Shown: positions 17,938-26,241 of the stretch, in pieces | How positions within the stretch are numbered: position 1 is the first letter of the stretch | Layout: the number at the start of each line of letters is the position of its first letter | Source: Longibaculum muris | GTDB lineage: Bacteria; Bacillota_I; Bacilli_A; Erysipelotrichales; Coprobacillaceae | Assembly (NCBI RefSeq): GCF_004343035.1 | Contig: NZ_SMCQ01000008.1 | Coordinates: forward strand, 39,437-103,436 | Length of the DNA: 64,000 bases | Direction of reading: 5' to 3' | The notes under the pieces: model-generated | The model's input: the letters and a program-made list of their open reading frames with translations, nothing else | Database searches by the model: none | Told to the model about the DNA's origin: nothing | Translations under genes and position numbers: made by a program

Positions 17938-17953
17938 TTGTAAGCGCTTTGAT
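17938..17953 (-). promoter_or_regulatory. cre-like site upstream of the esterase gene
   Basis: TTGTAAGCGCTTTGAT contains the palindromic core AAGCGCTT of Firmicute catabolite-responsive elements, about 45 bases upstream of the start codon and over the likely promoter. It suggests CcpA repression of the surface enzyme. Confidence 0.6.
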
Positions 17954-18008
17954 ATTTTGTAAAAATAAATGAACAACGTCTTTTGAAACAAATATCAGAT
18001 AAAAAAAT

Positions 18009-18029
18009 ATGTCTCATTTTTTGAGACAT
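18009..18029. terminator. Hairpin, possible terminator
   Basis: ATGTCTCA/TGAGACAT perfect inverted repeat. On the minus strand ATTTTTTTAT follows it, so it could be a backup terminator for the tRNA-Gln transcript. No other gene is within reach. Confidence 0.4.
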
Positions 18030-18063
18030 TAGTATATTTTTATTAAGAAGAAAAATATGTTTG

Positions 18064-18091
18064 TTGAAATATTCAATAAATATGATAGAAT
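18064..18091 (+). promoter_or_regulatory. Candidate gltX promoter
   Basis: TTGAAA (18064-18069) and TAGAAT (18086-18091) with a 16 bp spacer and TG one base before the -10. It is the best promoter I see upstream of gltX; a transcript from here would run through the antisense of tRNA-Gln before reaching the gene. Confidence 0.4.
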
Positions 18092-18109
18092 CAATAAATA
18101 AAATAAAAA

Positions 18110-18125
18110 AACCACTTTCGTGGTT
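18110..18125 (-). terminator. Terminator of tRNA-Gln
   Basis: AACCAC/GTGGTT hairpin with a GAAA loop, followed on the minus strand by TTTTTATTTT, 11 bases after the tRNA 3' end. Confidence 0.85.
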
Positions 18126-18136
18126 AGGTTTCTATC

Positions 18137-18212
18137 TGGCTGGGGTACTTGGATTCGAACCGAGGAAATGTCAGATTCAGAGTCTGATGCCTTACCGCTT
18201 GGCTATACCCCA
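18137..18212 (-). tRNA. tRNA-Gln (CTG anticodon)
   Basis: Minus-strand cloverleaf with encoded CCA. Acceptor TGGGGTA/TACCCCA with G discriminator, D stem GCC/GGC, anticodon stem TCAGA/TCTGA enclosing CTCTGAA (anticodon CTG). The U1-A72 pair and overall sequence are typical of tRNA-Gln. The T stem CTCGG/CCAAG has one C-A mismatch and the variable loop has six rather than five bases, so function may be reduced. A TTTACT-17 bp-TATAAT promoter lies upstream (about 18230-18258, minus strand). Confidence 0.87.
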
Positions 18213-18263
18213 ATCATCTACTATATTATAGAACCTTTTTTTCAAGAAGTAAAGGAGAAGTAT

Positions 18264-19661
18264 ATGAAAATCAGAACACGTTTTGCACCTAGTCCAACTG
18301 GCTATATGCATATTGGAAATTTAAGAACTGCTTTGTATTGTTATTTGATTGCTAAACATGATGGTGGTGACTTCATTTTAAGAATTGAAGATACTGACCA
18401 ACAAAGAGAAGTTGAGGGAGCTATTGACTTAATCTATCAAGTGATGGAAGAAACTGGTCTCTATTATGATGAAGGTCCTGATAAAGATGGTGGTGTAGGA
18501 CCATACATTCAATCTCAAAGATTACCTATTTATCATGAATATGCTCAAAAATTAATAGAATTAGGTGGTGCTCACTATTGTTTTTGTGAAGGTGAATTAG
18601 AAGGCGAAGATCCATGTATTCATTTATCACAAGAAGAAATTCAAGAAAAGTTAAACGAAGGTATTCTGCATGTTATTAGACAAACAATTCCAACAACTGG
18701 AACAACTTCTTTTGATGATGAAGTTTATGGACATATTGAAGTAGAAAATCAAACATTAAATGAAGGTATCTTAATTAAAAGTGATGGTTATCCTACATAT
18801 AACTTTGCAAATGTTATTGATGATCATTTGATGAATATTACTCATGTTGTAAGAGGAAATGAATATTTATCAAGTACCCCTAAATATAATTTAATTTATA
18901 ATGCTTTTGATTGGCAAATTCCTACTTATATTCATTTACCACCTGTTAATAAAGATGAAACCCATAAGTTAAGTAAACGTAATGGAGATGCTTCTTATCA
19001 GGATTTAAAGAAACAAGGTTATTTAAAAGAAGCTATTTTAAATTATATTGCTTTACTTGGTTGGTCTCCAGAAGATGAAGAAATTTTATCTTTAGATGAT
19101 TTAATTCAACAGTTTAATATTGCTCATATATCTAAATCACCTGCTATTTTTGATATTGATAAGTTAAAATGGATGAATGGTGTTTATTTAAGAAATATGT
19201 CTTTAGAACAATTCCATGAATTGTTGTTACCTTATTATCAATCTATTACTAGAGATGTTGATTTATTAGAATTATCAAGAGTTTTACAACCAAGATTAGA
19301 AAAGTTATCTGATGTTGAAGAAAGTATTGATTTTATTAATGAACCACATCCATTTGATGCTAGTATTTATACACATAAAAAAATGAAAACAAATCCAGAA
19401 AATTCTTTAGAAGCATTATTACTTGTTAGAGAAAGAATTGAAAACTTTAATGAATTTGATAATGATGAAGCAATGAGTGATTTCTTTGTTAATCTTGCTA
19501 AGGAAAAAGAATTAAAGAATGGTCGTATTATGTGGCCAGTTCGTGTTGCTTTAACAAATAAGTCATTTACTCCTGGGGGAGCAGTTGAAATTGCTCATAT
19601 CTTAGGTAAAGAAGAAACATTGAGAAGAATTGATCAAGCAATTATTGATTTACAACAATAA
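18264..19661 (+). CDS. gltX: Glutamyl-tRNA synthetase
   Basis: 465 residues from ATG 18264, preceded by AAAGGAG. Class I synthetase with FAPSPTGYMHIGN (the HIGH-type motif, residues about 6-18) and HKLSKRNG (the KMSKS-type motif, about 240). The RIEDTD signature is present. In Firmicutes this enzyme is usually non-discriminating: it charges both tRNA-Glu and tRNA-Gln with glutamate, and GatCAB then amidates the latter. The gene lies 51 bp from a divergent tRNA-Gln. No cysS or cysE follows, unlike the arrangement in many Bacilli. The length is normal. Confidence 0.93.
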   Translation: MKIRTRFAPSPTGYMHIGNLRTALYCYLIAKHDGGDFILRIEDTDQQREVEGAIDLIYQVMEETGLYYDEGPDKDGGVGPYIQSQRLPIYHEYAQKLIELGGAHYCFCEGELEGEDPCIHLSQEEIQEKLNEGILHVIRQTIPTTGTTSFDDEVYGHIEVENQTLNEGILIKSDGYPTYNFANVIDDHLMNITHVVRGNEYLSSTPKYNLIYNAFDWQIPTYIHLPPVNKDETHKLSKRNGDASYQDLKKQGYLKEAILNYIALLGWSPEDEEILSLDDLIQQFNIAHISKSPAIFDIDKLKWMNGVYLRNMSLEQFHELLLPYYQSITRDVDLLELSRVLQPRLEKLSDVEESIDFINEPHPFDASIYTHKKMKTNPENSLEALLLVRERIENFNEFDNDEAMSDFFVNLAKEKELKNGRIMWPVRVALTNKSFTPGGAVEIAHILGKEETLRRIDQAIIDLQQ

Positions 19662-19665
19662 CAAA

Positions 19666-19704
19666 AGGAATGGAAGTATAATTTATACGACCATTCCTCT
19701 TTTT
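19666..19704. terminator. Bidirectional terminator between gltX and the lyase gene
   Basis: AGGAATGG (19666-19673) pairs with CCATTCCT (19691-19698), then CTTTTTG on the plus strand; AAAACA on the other side gives the minus-strand T-run. It serves two convergent genes. Confidence 0.75.
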
Positions 19705-19705
19705 G

Positions 19706-22700
19706 TTATTTCACTTGATTTTTCTTTTTCTTGTTGATAAGTAATGCCATAGCACACATTGATATACCTAATAATCCTATATACATTTGATATTGTGTAT
19801 TGTCTGATGTTTCTACTTTTTCTTCTGTTGTTGGTTGATTGTTGTTTTGTTCAGGTTCTCCAGGTTTATTTTCATCTGGTTTGTTTTCGTCTGGTTTATC
19901 TGGTGTTACAACAATATCCACTTCTTTTTCTTCTAATTTTTCTACTGCTTCTTGTAATTTCTTTACAATTGCATCTACTGTTTCTTGTGTTGCAGTTTCA
20001 TCTTTATAGATTTCTTCTGCTTCTTTTAATACTGCAGTCAATACTTCTACTGTTTCATCTGTATATAATTTTGTATCAATCGCTTTTGCTTCTTGAATAG
20101 CTTTTTCTAAAGCTTTCTTATCAGCTTTCTTGACTAATGCTTTGATGGCTGCATTTAAGTCTTCTACAGCTTTATCAACTTGTTTTTGTGTTGCATTTTC
20201 ATCTACATAGATTGCTTTTACATCTTCTAATACTTTTTCTAATTCCTTAACTGTATCTTGGATGTATAATTCTTTATCTACTTCTTGTGCTTTATTGATA
20301 GCTTCTTCTAAAGCTTTCTTATCAGCTTTCTTAACTAATGCTTTGATAGCTGCATTTAAGTCTTCTACAGCTTTATCAACTTGTTTTTGTGTTGCAGTTT
20401 CATCTTCATAGATTGCTTTTACATCTTCTAATACTTTTTCTAATTCTTTTACTGTATCTTGGATGTATAATTCTTTATCTACTTCTTGTGCTTTATTGAT
20501 AGCTTCTTCTAAAGCTTTCTTGTCTGCTTTTTTAACTAAACTTTCAATTGCATTTTTCAATTGTTTCTTAGCATCAAGAATTTCTTCTGGAGTTGCTTTT
20601 TTATTTTTATAAACTGCAATTACATTTTCTAATGCTTCTTGATATTTAGAAACACTTGCTGATGTATAAAGACTTGTATCGATATTTTTATTTTCATCAT
20701 AGTATGCTTTTAAGTCACCTTTTAAAGACACACCATAAACTTCGAATTCCCATAAAGAATATCCAAATTCTCCTACTGGTTGAATTCCTAACATTCTTAC
20801 ATATCTACCAATAGTGTCAGCTTCATACTTAAATTCTTTAATACCTGCTGATCCATTTGTTACATGTGTGATATCAGTCCAGTTTTCCCCATCATTAGAA
20901 ACTTGAAGCTTATATTCCTTACCACATGCTCCTTCCCAATTTAACACAATCTTTGAAATATAGTAATTATCTTGTAAATCAACATAAATCCACTCGTCAT
21001 TTGATTTACGATTAGATACCCATCTTGATTGTTGATCATTAATTTTATCAGTATTTCCATCAAAGGCTAATGATGAATAATATTGTTTATTTCCATCTTT
21101 TGGATCAATAAATTCAGAGCTTGCTTTTGAAGGTTTGTTTAAAGCAATATTTGTTGTATTAGGTTTTTCTGTTAATTCACCATAGACTTCAAATTCCCAT
21201 AAAGAATATCCATACTTAGCGCCAACTTTAACACCTTGCATCTTAACATATCTTCCAGTGATTAATTCATCTAGCTTAATTTCTTGAATACCTATTCCAT
21301 CTGTTCGATGGATAACTTCTTGCCATGTTTCTTGATCATCAGAAACAAGAATCTTATACTCGTGTTTACTGTCTCCTTCCCAATTTAAGACAATCTTTGA
21401 AATATCATAAGTATCTTCCAAATCCACATAAATCCATTCATCATTTGAATAATCACGATTAGATACCCATCTTGATTGTTTTCCATTAATTGTTGCTGAT
21501 GATCCATCAAAAGCTAATGATGAATAATATTGTTTACCTCCATCAATATATTCTGAACTTGCTTTTGAAGGTTTATTTAAAGCAATATTAATTTCTTCTG
21601 GTTCTGGTTCACTTTGTTCTCCTACAAGTGCTCCATAAACTTCAAATTCCCATATTGAATATCCAAATTTATTTACTGGTTCTACTCCCAACATTCTTAC
21701 ATATCTACCAGTAGTTGGTTCTTCATAATTAAATTCAGTAATTCCAGCTTTACCTTCAGTCACATGTGTGATATCTGTCCAGTTTTCTCCATCTTCTGAT
21801 ACTTGGAGTTTATATTCTTTAGCATATGCATCTTCCCAGTTCAAGACAATATTACTAATTTCATAAGATGCTTGTAAATCAACATAAATCCAATCATCAT
21901 TATGTTTACGATCTGATGCCCATCTTGATTGGAAACTGTTCGTTTTTTCTACACTTCCATCAAAGGCATTTTTTGCTGATAGGGAACTGCTATATTCGCT
22001 GCGTGCTTTTGCAGGTTTATTTAAAGCAATATTAGATGCTGTACCGTAAACCTTGATTTCAAAGATATTAATTCCATAGTTCTTTCCACTAACAATTCTT
22101 GATTTAAGTGAATGGACTTTAATATAGCGTCCTGTCACTGCTTCATCAAAATTAATTTCATCAGTTAGAGTTTGATCAGTTTTTAATGAAGATTTGACTG
22201 TTTTCCAATTTTTATTATCAGATGAAACTTCAATCTGATAATTATCTGAACATGCAGCTTCCCAATTAATGACAACTGCATTCATATTTGATTCTTTTCC
22301 TAAATCAATACTAATCCATTCATCATTTGAATCACGTTTTGATGCCCATCTTGTAGAAGTATCACCATCTACTGCTAAACTTCCAACAAGTGATGAATCA
22401 ACATTAGAAATAGAACTTGTCGTAGTTGGTTGATTTAATGAAAGAAGTTTTCCTTCATTAAATGTTAATTCTTTAATTTGATAATGTTTGTCCTTAGCAG
22501 ATTTCATGACAATCTTTACATAATGACAAATCTTACCAATATTAATTGTTTCTTCTTTTCCTTTTCCATCTTTAACAGATGAGATTAATTGATAATCTTC
22601 TCCATCTTGAGAAATATAAACATCATACTCAGTTGCATATTGATCACCCCATAAGATGTTCATGTCTTTGATATATTGATCTGTACCTGTAAATACAGAA

Positions 22701-25006
22701 ACCCATTCATCTTTGTTTCCTTGACTTTCCCAATATGTTGATGTATTTTCATCTACAACATATTTAGGTGAGTGTCCTTCTGTGTAGCTGCTTGCTACAT
22801 ATCTTGCATCTTCACCTTCAGATAGAGTGATAGATTGACCCGCATATGGTAATGCGCGTGTTGTAAATACAGTTGATGTATTTACTTCATCATAAGATAA
22901 ATCAACATGAACTGTTCTATGAGCAACATAATCATTGGCAGCTACTGTGATTTCTCTTTGTTGTTTTGATTCATCAATCATTACACTACAAGGTTGATCT
23001 ACTGTAATTGTATAACCTGGTTTGTATTCCAAAGTACCTGCTTTATAGAAATTGATTTGTGTTTGTTTCAATCCATCATGACGAACTGCTTGAATTTCTT
23101 TAGTATTGCTTACAATTGTCACTGGGATATCATTAGCATATTCACTTACATTTTCAGCTGTTGTATTAGGTACAACAATATATGCATAACTTGCATCTAC
23201 TGGTTTCACACCATGATCTAACCACGCAGTGAAAGTTGCAGGTGTTGATTTCTTTTTATCCTCTGGCCATAATGATGGGTTATCTGCTTGTAATGCATTA
23301 CTTACAACAACTTTTTCTTCTTTAGGGAAAACATAACCAACTTTATCATTATATAACCACTTTGTTGTATATTCTTTTTTCTTTGTTCCTTCTGCCACTT
23401 TTTGATTGTTTACAATGACATTATCTGCTTCACTTTGATTTAATGTTGTATTAATCGCAACACTTTCTTTAGAAGTAATTCCTGCACCTAATGCAACAAA
23501 TTCATCATCAAAGAAGAAATATCCTTTCGATGCTTGGGTATTTTTCTTATTCATTGCATAAGAAGTAGCACCGTATTTCCCATTTGTTACACCAATCATA
23601 TGATCAGTTCCGTTTGTAAAACGTCCTGAGTTTGCATAATCCTTAACAATACGAGCTGCTGTTGTTGTTCCAGGACAATGTGCCCAATCGTAAGTTGGGA
23701 AAACATTTGTATATTCATCACCATCAACTGTAATTGTTGAAGCAGCTGATGATGTCCAGTAAATAAGTTGTCCTTCATCTTTTCCAGCTGGCCAACTTCC
23801 ACGCCATTCTCCACCAATGACACTCTTAGAATCCATCTTGATATTGACACCATAGCCATCTCTCATATGAGATGCATAACCAGATCTCCACATGTAATAG
23901 TTTCCATCTTTGCCATTTGATGTTGTTTTTCCTTCAATGTTATCTAATACTTTCTGATATTCATTGGCTCTTAATGGGTCTGAATCAATCATTCTCTTTA
24001 ATGGTTCAATATATTCAGCCGCATAATTCTTATATCCAACTTCATATTTATATGGACGATATCCAAGATATAATTCCATGATATCTCCTCTGATTGTCCA
24101 GCTTGTTCCATTGAGCATATAGTTACCCATTCTTGTCACAACTTCTTGATTGATTGCAAACTCTGTTCCACGTAACATATAAATCCAGAAACTCATATCT
24201 CTAAACATAGACATTCCATATCCGTTTGAATAGAATTGACGTCCATGCATATAATAACTGTTATCTACTTGTACTGCTTCAGCTGTTACATCATCTTCTT
24301 GAGTTAATAAACAATAATCTAAATAGTCAGTAACCATTTCTTTTAACTTTTTAGCATCATTAGTCAACAATGCATGATATACCCAGTTTTGATCACGCCA
24401 TAATTCATTTTGACCAGTACCATATTTTACAGGTTCTCTCTCTAAAAGTTTAGTAAGCATTATATCTTGTGCTTCTTGACTAATAATTCCATCCATGAAT
24501 AAAGCAATACGAGAAAAACGTAATTGCACTCCAACTTCATTTTCCCACCAGTTTTTAGAATATGGTCCATCAGGTTTGTTATCACGTTTTCCCTGAGTTG
24601 ACCAATATTTAATAGCCTTGTCAAGTCCATTTTTAGCTGCTTCACTGTGATACAAAGCATTGCCTTCCTTATGGTAAGCTATAGCAATTGCTTGTAATCT
24701 ATCCAATGCTAAATATGGTGACCAAGCGGCTCCATTAGCTGCATTGTTGTGAGCATTGTAATCTACATCTTCAAAAGCTCCTTCCTCATTGATAAGCTTA
24801 AGATAATCTTCAGCTTGACTCACATAGCATGTTTCTACTTTAGCACCATCATCAATTGTATCAAGTGCTAAGAAATACTCTTTCAATCTACTTTTAATCA
24901 GGTTCATATCAGTTTGAGATGTTGCCCTCACAACACTTCCCTGACCAAAAATAAGACTTAAAATAAGTGTTAAAACTAAAATAATCTTATTCGTCTTTTT
25001 TAACAT
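19706..25006 (-). CDS. Surface polysaccharide lyase family 8 with F5/8C and FIVAR repeats
   Basis: 1766 residues from ATG 25006, preferred because GGAGG sits eight bases upstream. A signal peptide covers about the first 28 residues. The family 8 lyase (about 30-735) shows the catalytic NWWENEVG (about 153) and DNSYYMHGRQFYSNGYG (His about 255, Tyr about 264), as in hyaluronate, chondroitin AC and xanthan lyases; the latter motif is nearer chondroitin AC/xanthan lyases. Five discoidin F5/8 type C (CBM32-like) domains follow (about 735-1395), with recurring SRWVSNR, DEWIYVDL and GYSLWEFEVYG. Four ~67-residue FIVAR repeats act as a stalk, then a PDENK-rich linker and EEKVETSD, a membrane helix and KKKK. 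Cleaves uronic-acid-containing glycans by beta-elimination at the cell surface. Under a cre-like site and two TTCAAGTAA boxes. Confidence 0.88.
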   Translation of the reverse strand: MLKKTNKIILVLTLILSLIFGQGSVVRATSQTDMNLIKSRLKEYFLALDTIDDGAKVETCYVSQAEDYLKLINEEGAFEDVDYNAHNNAANGAAWSPYLALDRLQAIAIAYHKEGNALYHSEAAKNGLDKAIKYWSTQGKRDNKPDGPYSKNWWENEVGVQLRFSRIALFMDGIISQEAQDIMLTKLLEREPVKYGTGQNELWRDQNWVYHALLTNDAKKLKEMVTDYLDYCLLTQEDDVTAEAVQVDNSYYMHGRQFYSNGYGMSMFRDMSFWIYMLRGTEFAINQEVVTRMGNYMLNGTSWTIRGDIMELYLGYRPYKYEVGYKNYAAEYIEPLKRMIDSDPLRANEYQKVLDNIEGKTTSNGKDGNYYMWRSGYASHMRDGYGVNIKMDSKSVIGGEWRGSWPAGKDEGQLIYWTSSAASTITVDGDEYTNVFPTYDWAHCPGTTTAARIVKDYANSGRFTNGTDHMIGVTNGKYGATSYAMNKKNTQASKGYFFFDDEFVALGAGITSKESVAINTTLNQSEADNVIVNNQKVAEGTKKKEYTTKWLYNDKVGYVFPKEEKVVVSNALQADNPSLWPEDKKKSTPATFTAWLDHGVKPVDASYAYIVVPNTTAENVSEYANDIPVTIVSNTKEIQAVRHDGLKQTQINFYKAGTLEYKPGYTITVDQPCSVMIDESKQQREITVAANDYVAHRTVHVDLSYDEVNTSTVFTTRALPYAGQSITLSEGEDARYVASSYTEGHSPKYVVDENTSTYWESQGNKDEWVSVFTGTDQYIKDMNILWGDQYATEYDVYISQDGEDYQLISSVKDGKGKEETINIGKICHYVKIVMKSAKDKHYQIKELTFNEGKLLSLNQPTTTSSISNVDSSLVGSLAVDGDTSTRWASKRDSNDEWISIDLGKESNMNAVVINWEAACSDNYQIEVSSDNKNWKTVKSSLKTDQTLTDEINFDEAVTGRYIKVHSLKSRIVSGKNYGINIFEIKVYGTASNIALNKPAKARSEYSSSLSAKNAFDGSVEKTNSFQSRWASDRKHNDDWIYVDLQASYEISNIVLNWEDAYAKEYKLQVSEDGENWTDITHVTEGKAGITEFNYEEPTTGRYVRMLGVEPVNKFGYSIWEFEVYGALVGEQSEPEPEEINIALNKPSKASSEYIDGGKQYYSSLAFDGSSATINGKQSRWVSNRDYSNDEWIYVDLEDTYDISKIVLNWEGDSKHEYKILVSDDQETWQEVIHRTDGIGIQEIKLDELITGRYVKMQGVKVGAKYGYSLWEFEVYGELTEKPNTTNIALNKPSKASSEFIDPKDGNKQYYSSLAFDGNTDKINDQQSRWVSNRKSNDEWIYVDLQDNYYISKIVLNWEGACGKEYKLQVSNDGENWTDITHVTNGSAGIKEFKYEADTIGRYVRMLGIQPVGEFGYSLWEFEVYGVSLKGDLKAYYDENKNIDTSLYTSASVSKYQEALENVIAVYKNKKATPEEILDAKKQLKNAIESLVKKADKKALEEAINKAQEVDKELYIQDTVKELEKVLEDVKAIYEDETATQKQVDKAVEDLNAAIKALVKKADKKALEEAINKAQEVDKELYIQDTVKELEKVLEDVKAIYVDENATQKQVDKAVEDLNAAIKALVKKADKKALEKAIQEAKAIDTKLYTDETVEVLTAVLKEAEEIYKDETATQETVDAIVKKLQEAVEKLEEKEVDIVVTPDKPDENKPDENKPGEPEQNNNQPTTEEKVETSDNTQYQMYIGLLGISMCAMALLINKKKKNQVK
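19720..20200 (-). repeat. Long direct repeat, copy A (3' end of the lyase gene)
   Basis: Encodes the last FIVAR repeat, the PDENK linker, the wall-anchor motif and the membrane tail. Almost identical in sequence to 27848-28343; the main difference is one extra 15-base PDENK unit in copy B plus scattered single substitutions. Confidence 0.85.
20126..20527 (-). repeat. Tandem 201-bp FIVAR repeat units
   Basis: Two adjacent 201-base units (20327-20527 and 20126-20326) encode the same 67-residue helical FIVAR domain beginning ADKKALEEA with only a few substitutions (EDETAT versus VDENAT). Copy number is likely variable by slippage or recombination. Confidence 0.8.
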
Positions 25007-25024
25007 ATCCTTTTCCTCCATATG

Positions 25025-25038
25025 TGTAATCGCTTACC
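25025..25038 (-). promoter_or_regulatory. cre-like site upstream of the lyase gene
   Basis: TGTAATCGCTTACC, with the symmetric arms GTAA and TTAC, lies 19 bp before the lyase start codon. It resembles a catabolite-responsive element placed to block transcription. Confidence 0.5.
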
Positions 25039-25062
25039 TTACATATACATTTTTAATGAAAA

Positions 25063-25093
25063 TTACTTGAATTTCAATTCTCATTTACTTGAA
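25063..25093 (-). promoter_or_regulatory. Regulon boxes upstream of the lyase gene
   Basis: On the minus strand TTTTCAAGTAAATG and then ATTCAAGTAA, 22 bp apart centre to centre (TTACTTGAA at 25085-25093 and 25063-25071 on the plus strand). The same box occurs upstream of the GH1 gene, the 1661-residue protein and the S33-PTS operon. Confidence 0.65.
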
Positions 25094-25102
25094 AATTCAA
25101 AA

Positions 25103-25137
25103 AAAGAGATTCTTTCTTTAACCTAAAGAATCTCTTT
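25103..25137 (-). terminator. Terminator of the first LacI gene
   Basis: AAAGAGATTCTTT/AAAGAATCTCTTT perfect 13-bp stem followed on the minus strand by further T residues. It includes the stop codon of the LacI gene and insulates it from the lyase promoter. Confidence 0.85.
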
Positions 25138-26137
25138 CGACAATTTTCACACTTAATAAACGTGTCATAGGGACATCATCCTTACGATGTATACGATCCA
25201 TTAAATTAGATACAGCTACCTGTCCCATTAGTTCTTTTTGAACCTGTACGGTTGTGATTTGAGGAACTGATTTAACACATAGAGGTGTATCATCAAAACC
25301 AACAACACTTATATCTTCTGGTACCTTTATTCCCATCTGGGTCAAAGCAAGTATAACTGCAAAAGCATTAGAGTCATTAGCACAAACAAGAACCTCTGGT
25401 AATTGCTTTGAACTCAGTATTTTTACAATCTCTAAAATATTATTAGACAAAATATATTTTTCTATATCTTGTGTAAAAGAATATTCATTGATATATTGAT
25501 CAATATCATCCATATTAACAACTTGATTTTTAATAAGAGATTGCTTATATCCCATAAAACGATCCTGAAAACTAAATGAATAACTCAAATCACCAAAAAA
25601 GCCAATCTTTTGAAAACCTTTTTTAATAATATGACTTGTCATCATATATCCACCTTGTTTATTATGTGTTAAAACACAATCACATGAATCTCCTAATGAC
25701 GTAAAATCAACTAACACTACAGGAATACCTGTCTTTTTTAAAGTTGATAAGTTATCATCAGATATCTTACCAACCACCAAAATACCAGCTACTTTTCTTT
25801 CATCAATACATTCTGGAATAATAAATTCATTATCCTCAAAATAATTCAATATCGAAAAATATCCAAAAGTCTTAGCTTGTTCCACAATTGAACGCAAAAC
25901 AATCGAATAAAAATGTCCTGTATCAGCATAATAACTTTGCATTAAAACACAAATATTTGTTTTAGAAAATACAGACAAATATTTTCTTTTCTGATTAATA
26001 TAACCCATTTCATCCGCTGTACGTAAAATTTCCAAACGCATCTCATCACTTACCCCTGGCTTATCATTCAACGCTATTGAAACTGCATTAATTGATATAC
26101 CAAGACGATTAGCAATATCTTTCATTGTTATTTTCAT
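25118..26137 (-). CDS. LacI family repressor 1 of the glycan locus
   Basis: 339 residues. N-terminal LacI helix-turn-helix with hinge (MKITMKDIANRLGISINAV, residues 1-55), followed by a periplasmic sugar-binding-like domain ending in the usual VERDSLG. The recognition region ISINAVSIALNDKPGVS is nearly identical to that of the LacI protein encoded at 32958, implying that the two bind related operators. It sits between the lyase gene and GH1 on the same strand with terminators on both sides. The ligand is probably an oligosaccharide or its phosphate released by the locus. Confidence 0.93.
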   Translation of the reverse strand: MKITMKDIANRLGISINAVSIALNDKPGVSDEMRLEILRTADEMGYINQKRKYLSVFSKTNICVLMQSYYADTGHFYSIVLRSIVEQAKTFGYFSILNYFEDNEFIIPECIDERKVAGILVVGKISDDNLSTLKKTGIPVVLVDFTSLGDSCDCVLTHNKQGGYMMTSHIIKKGFQKIGFFGDLSYSFSFQDRFMGYKQSLIKNQVVNMDDIDQYINEYSFTQDIEKYILSNNILEIVKILSSKQLPEVLVCANDSNAFAVILALTQMGIKVPEDISVVGFDDTPLCVKSVPQITTVQVQKELMGQVAVSNLMDRIHRKDDVPMTRLLSVKIVERDSLG

Positions 26138-26181
26138 GATATTAATCCTCTCATATTTTTGTCCTTCCCATTATAACATAA

Positions 26182-26217
26182 AAGTCAATAAGACACCCTC
26201 ATTTATCCTATTGACTT
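26182..26217 (-). terminator. Terminator of the GH1 gene
   Basis: AAGTCAATAAGA/TCCTATTGACTT arms (12 bp, one wobble) with a 12-base loop, then TTTTATGTT on the minus strand. Confidence 0.65.
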
Positions 26218-26241
26218 AACACATCTACAATCCAATACTTA

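Noticed and set aside
18120..18263. N-terminal extension of gltX from 18120
   Set aside because: It would be translated through the antisense of tRNA-Gln; homology and a strong ribosome site place the start at 18264.
19759..20100. A 113-codon Leu-rich frame on the plus strand inside the lyase gene, and its twin at 27888-28244
   Set aside because: They are the reverse of the FIVAR/PDENK repeats; the Leu/Phe-rich composition is the antisense of Glu/Lys-rich coding sequence, and neither has a ribosome binding site.
26182..26217. The AAGTCAATA inverted repeat as a LacI operator
   Set aside because: Its long loop, wobble pair and T-rich tail after the GH1 stop fit an intrinsic terminator better, and it does not resemble the shared regulon box.
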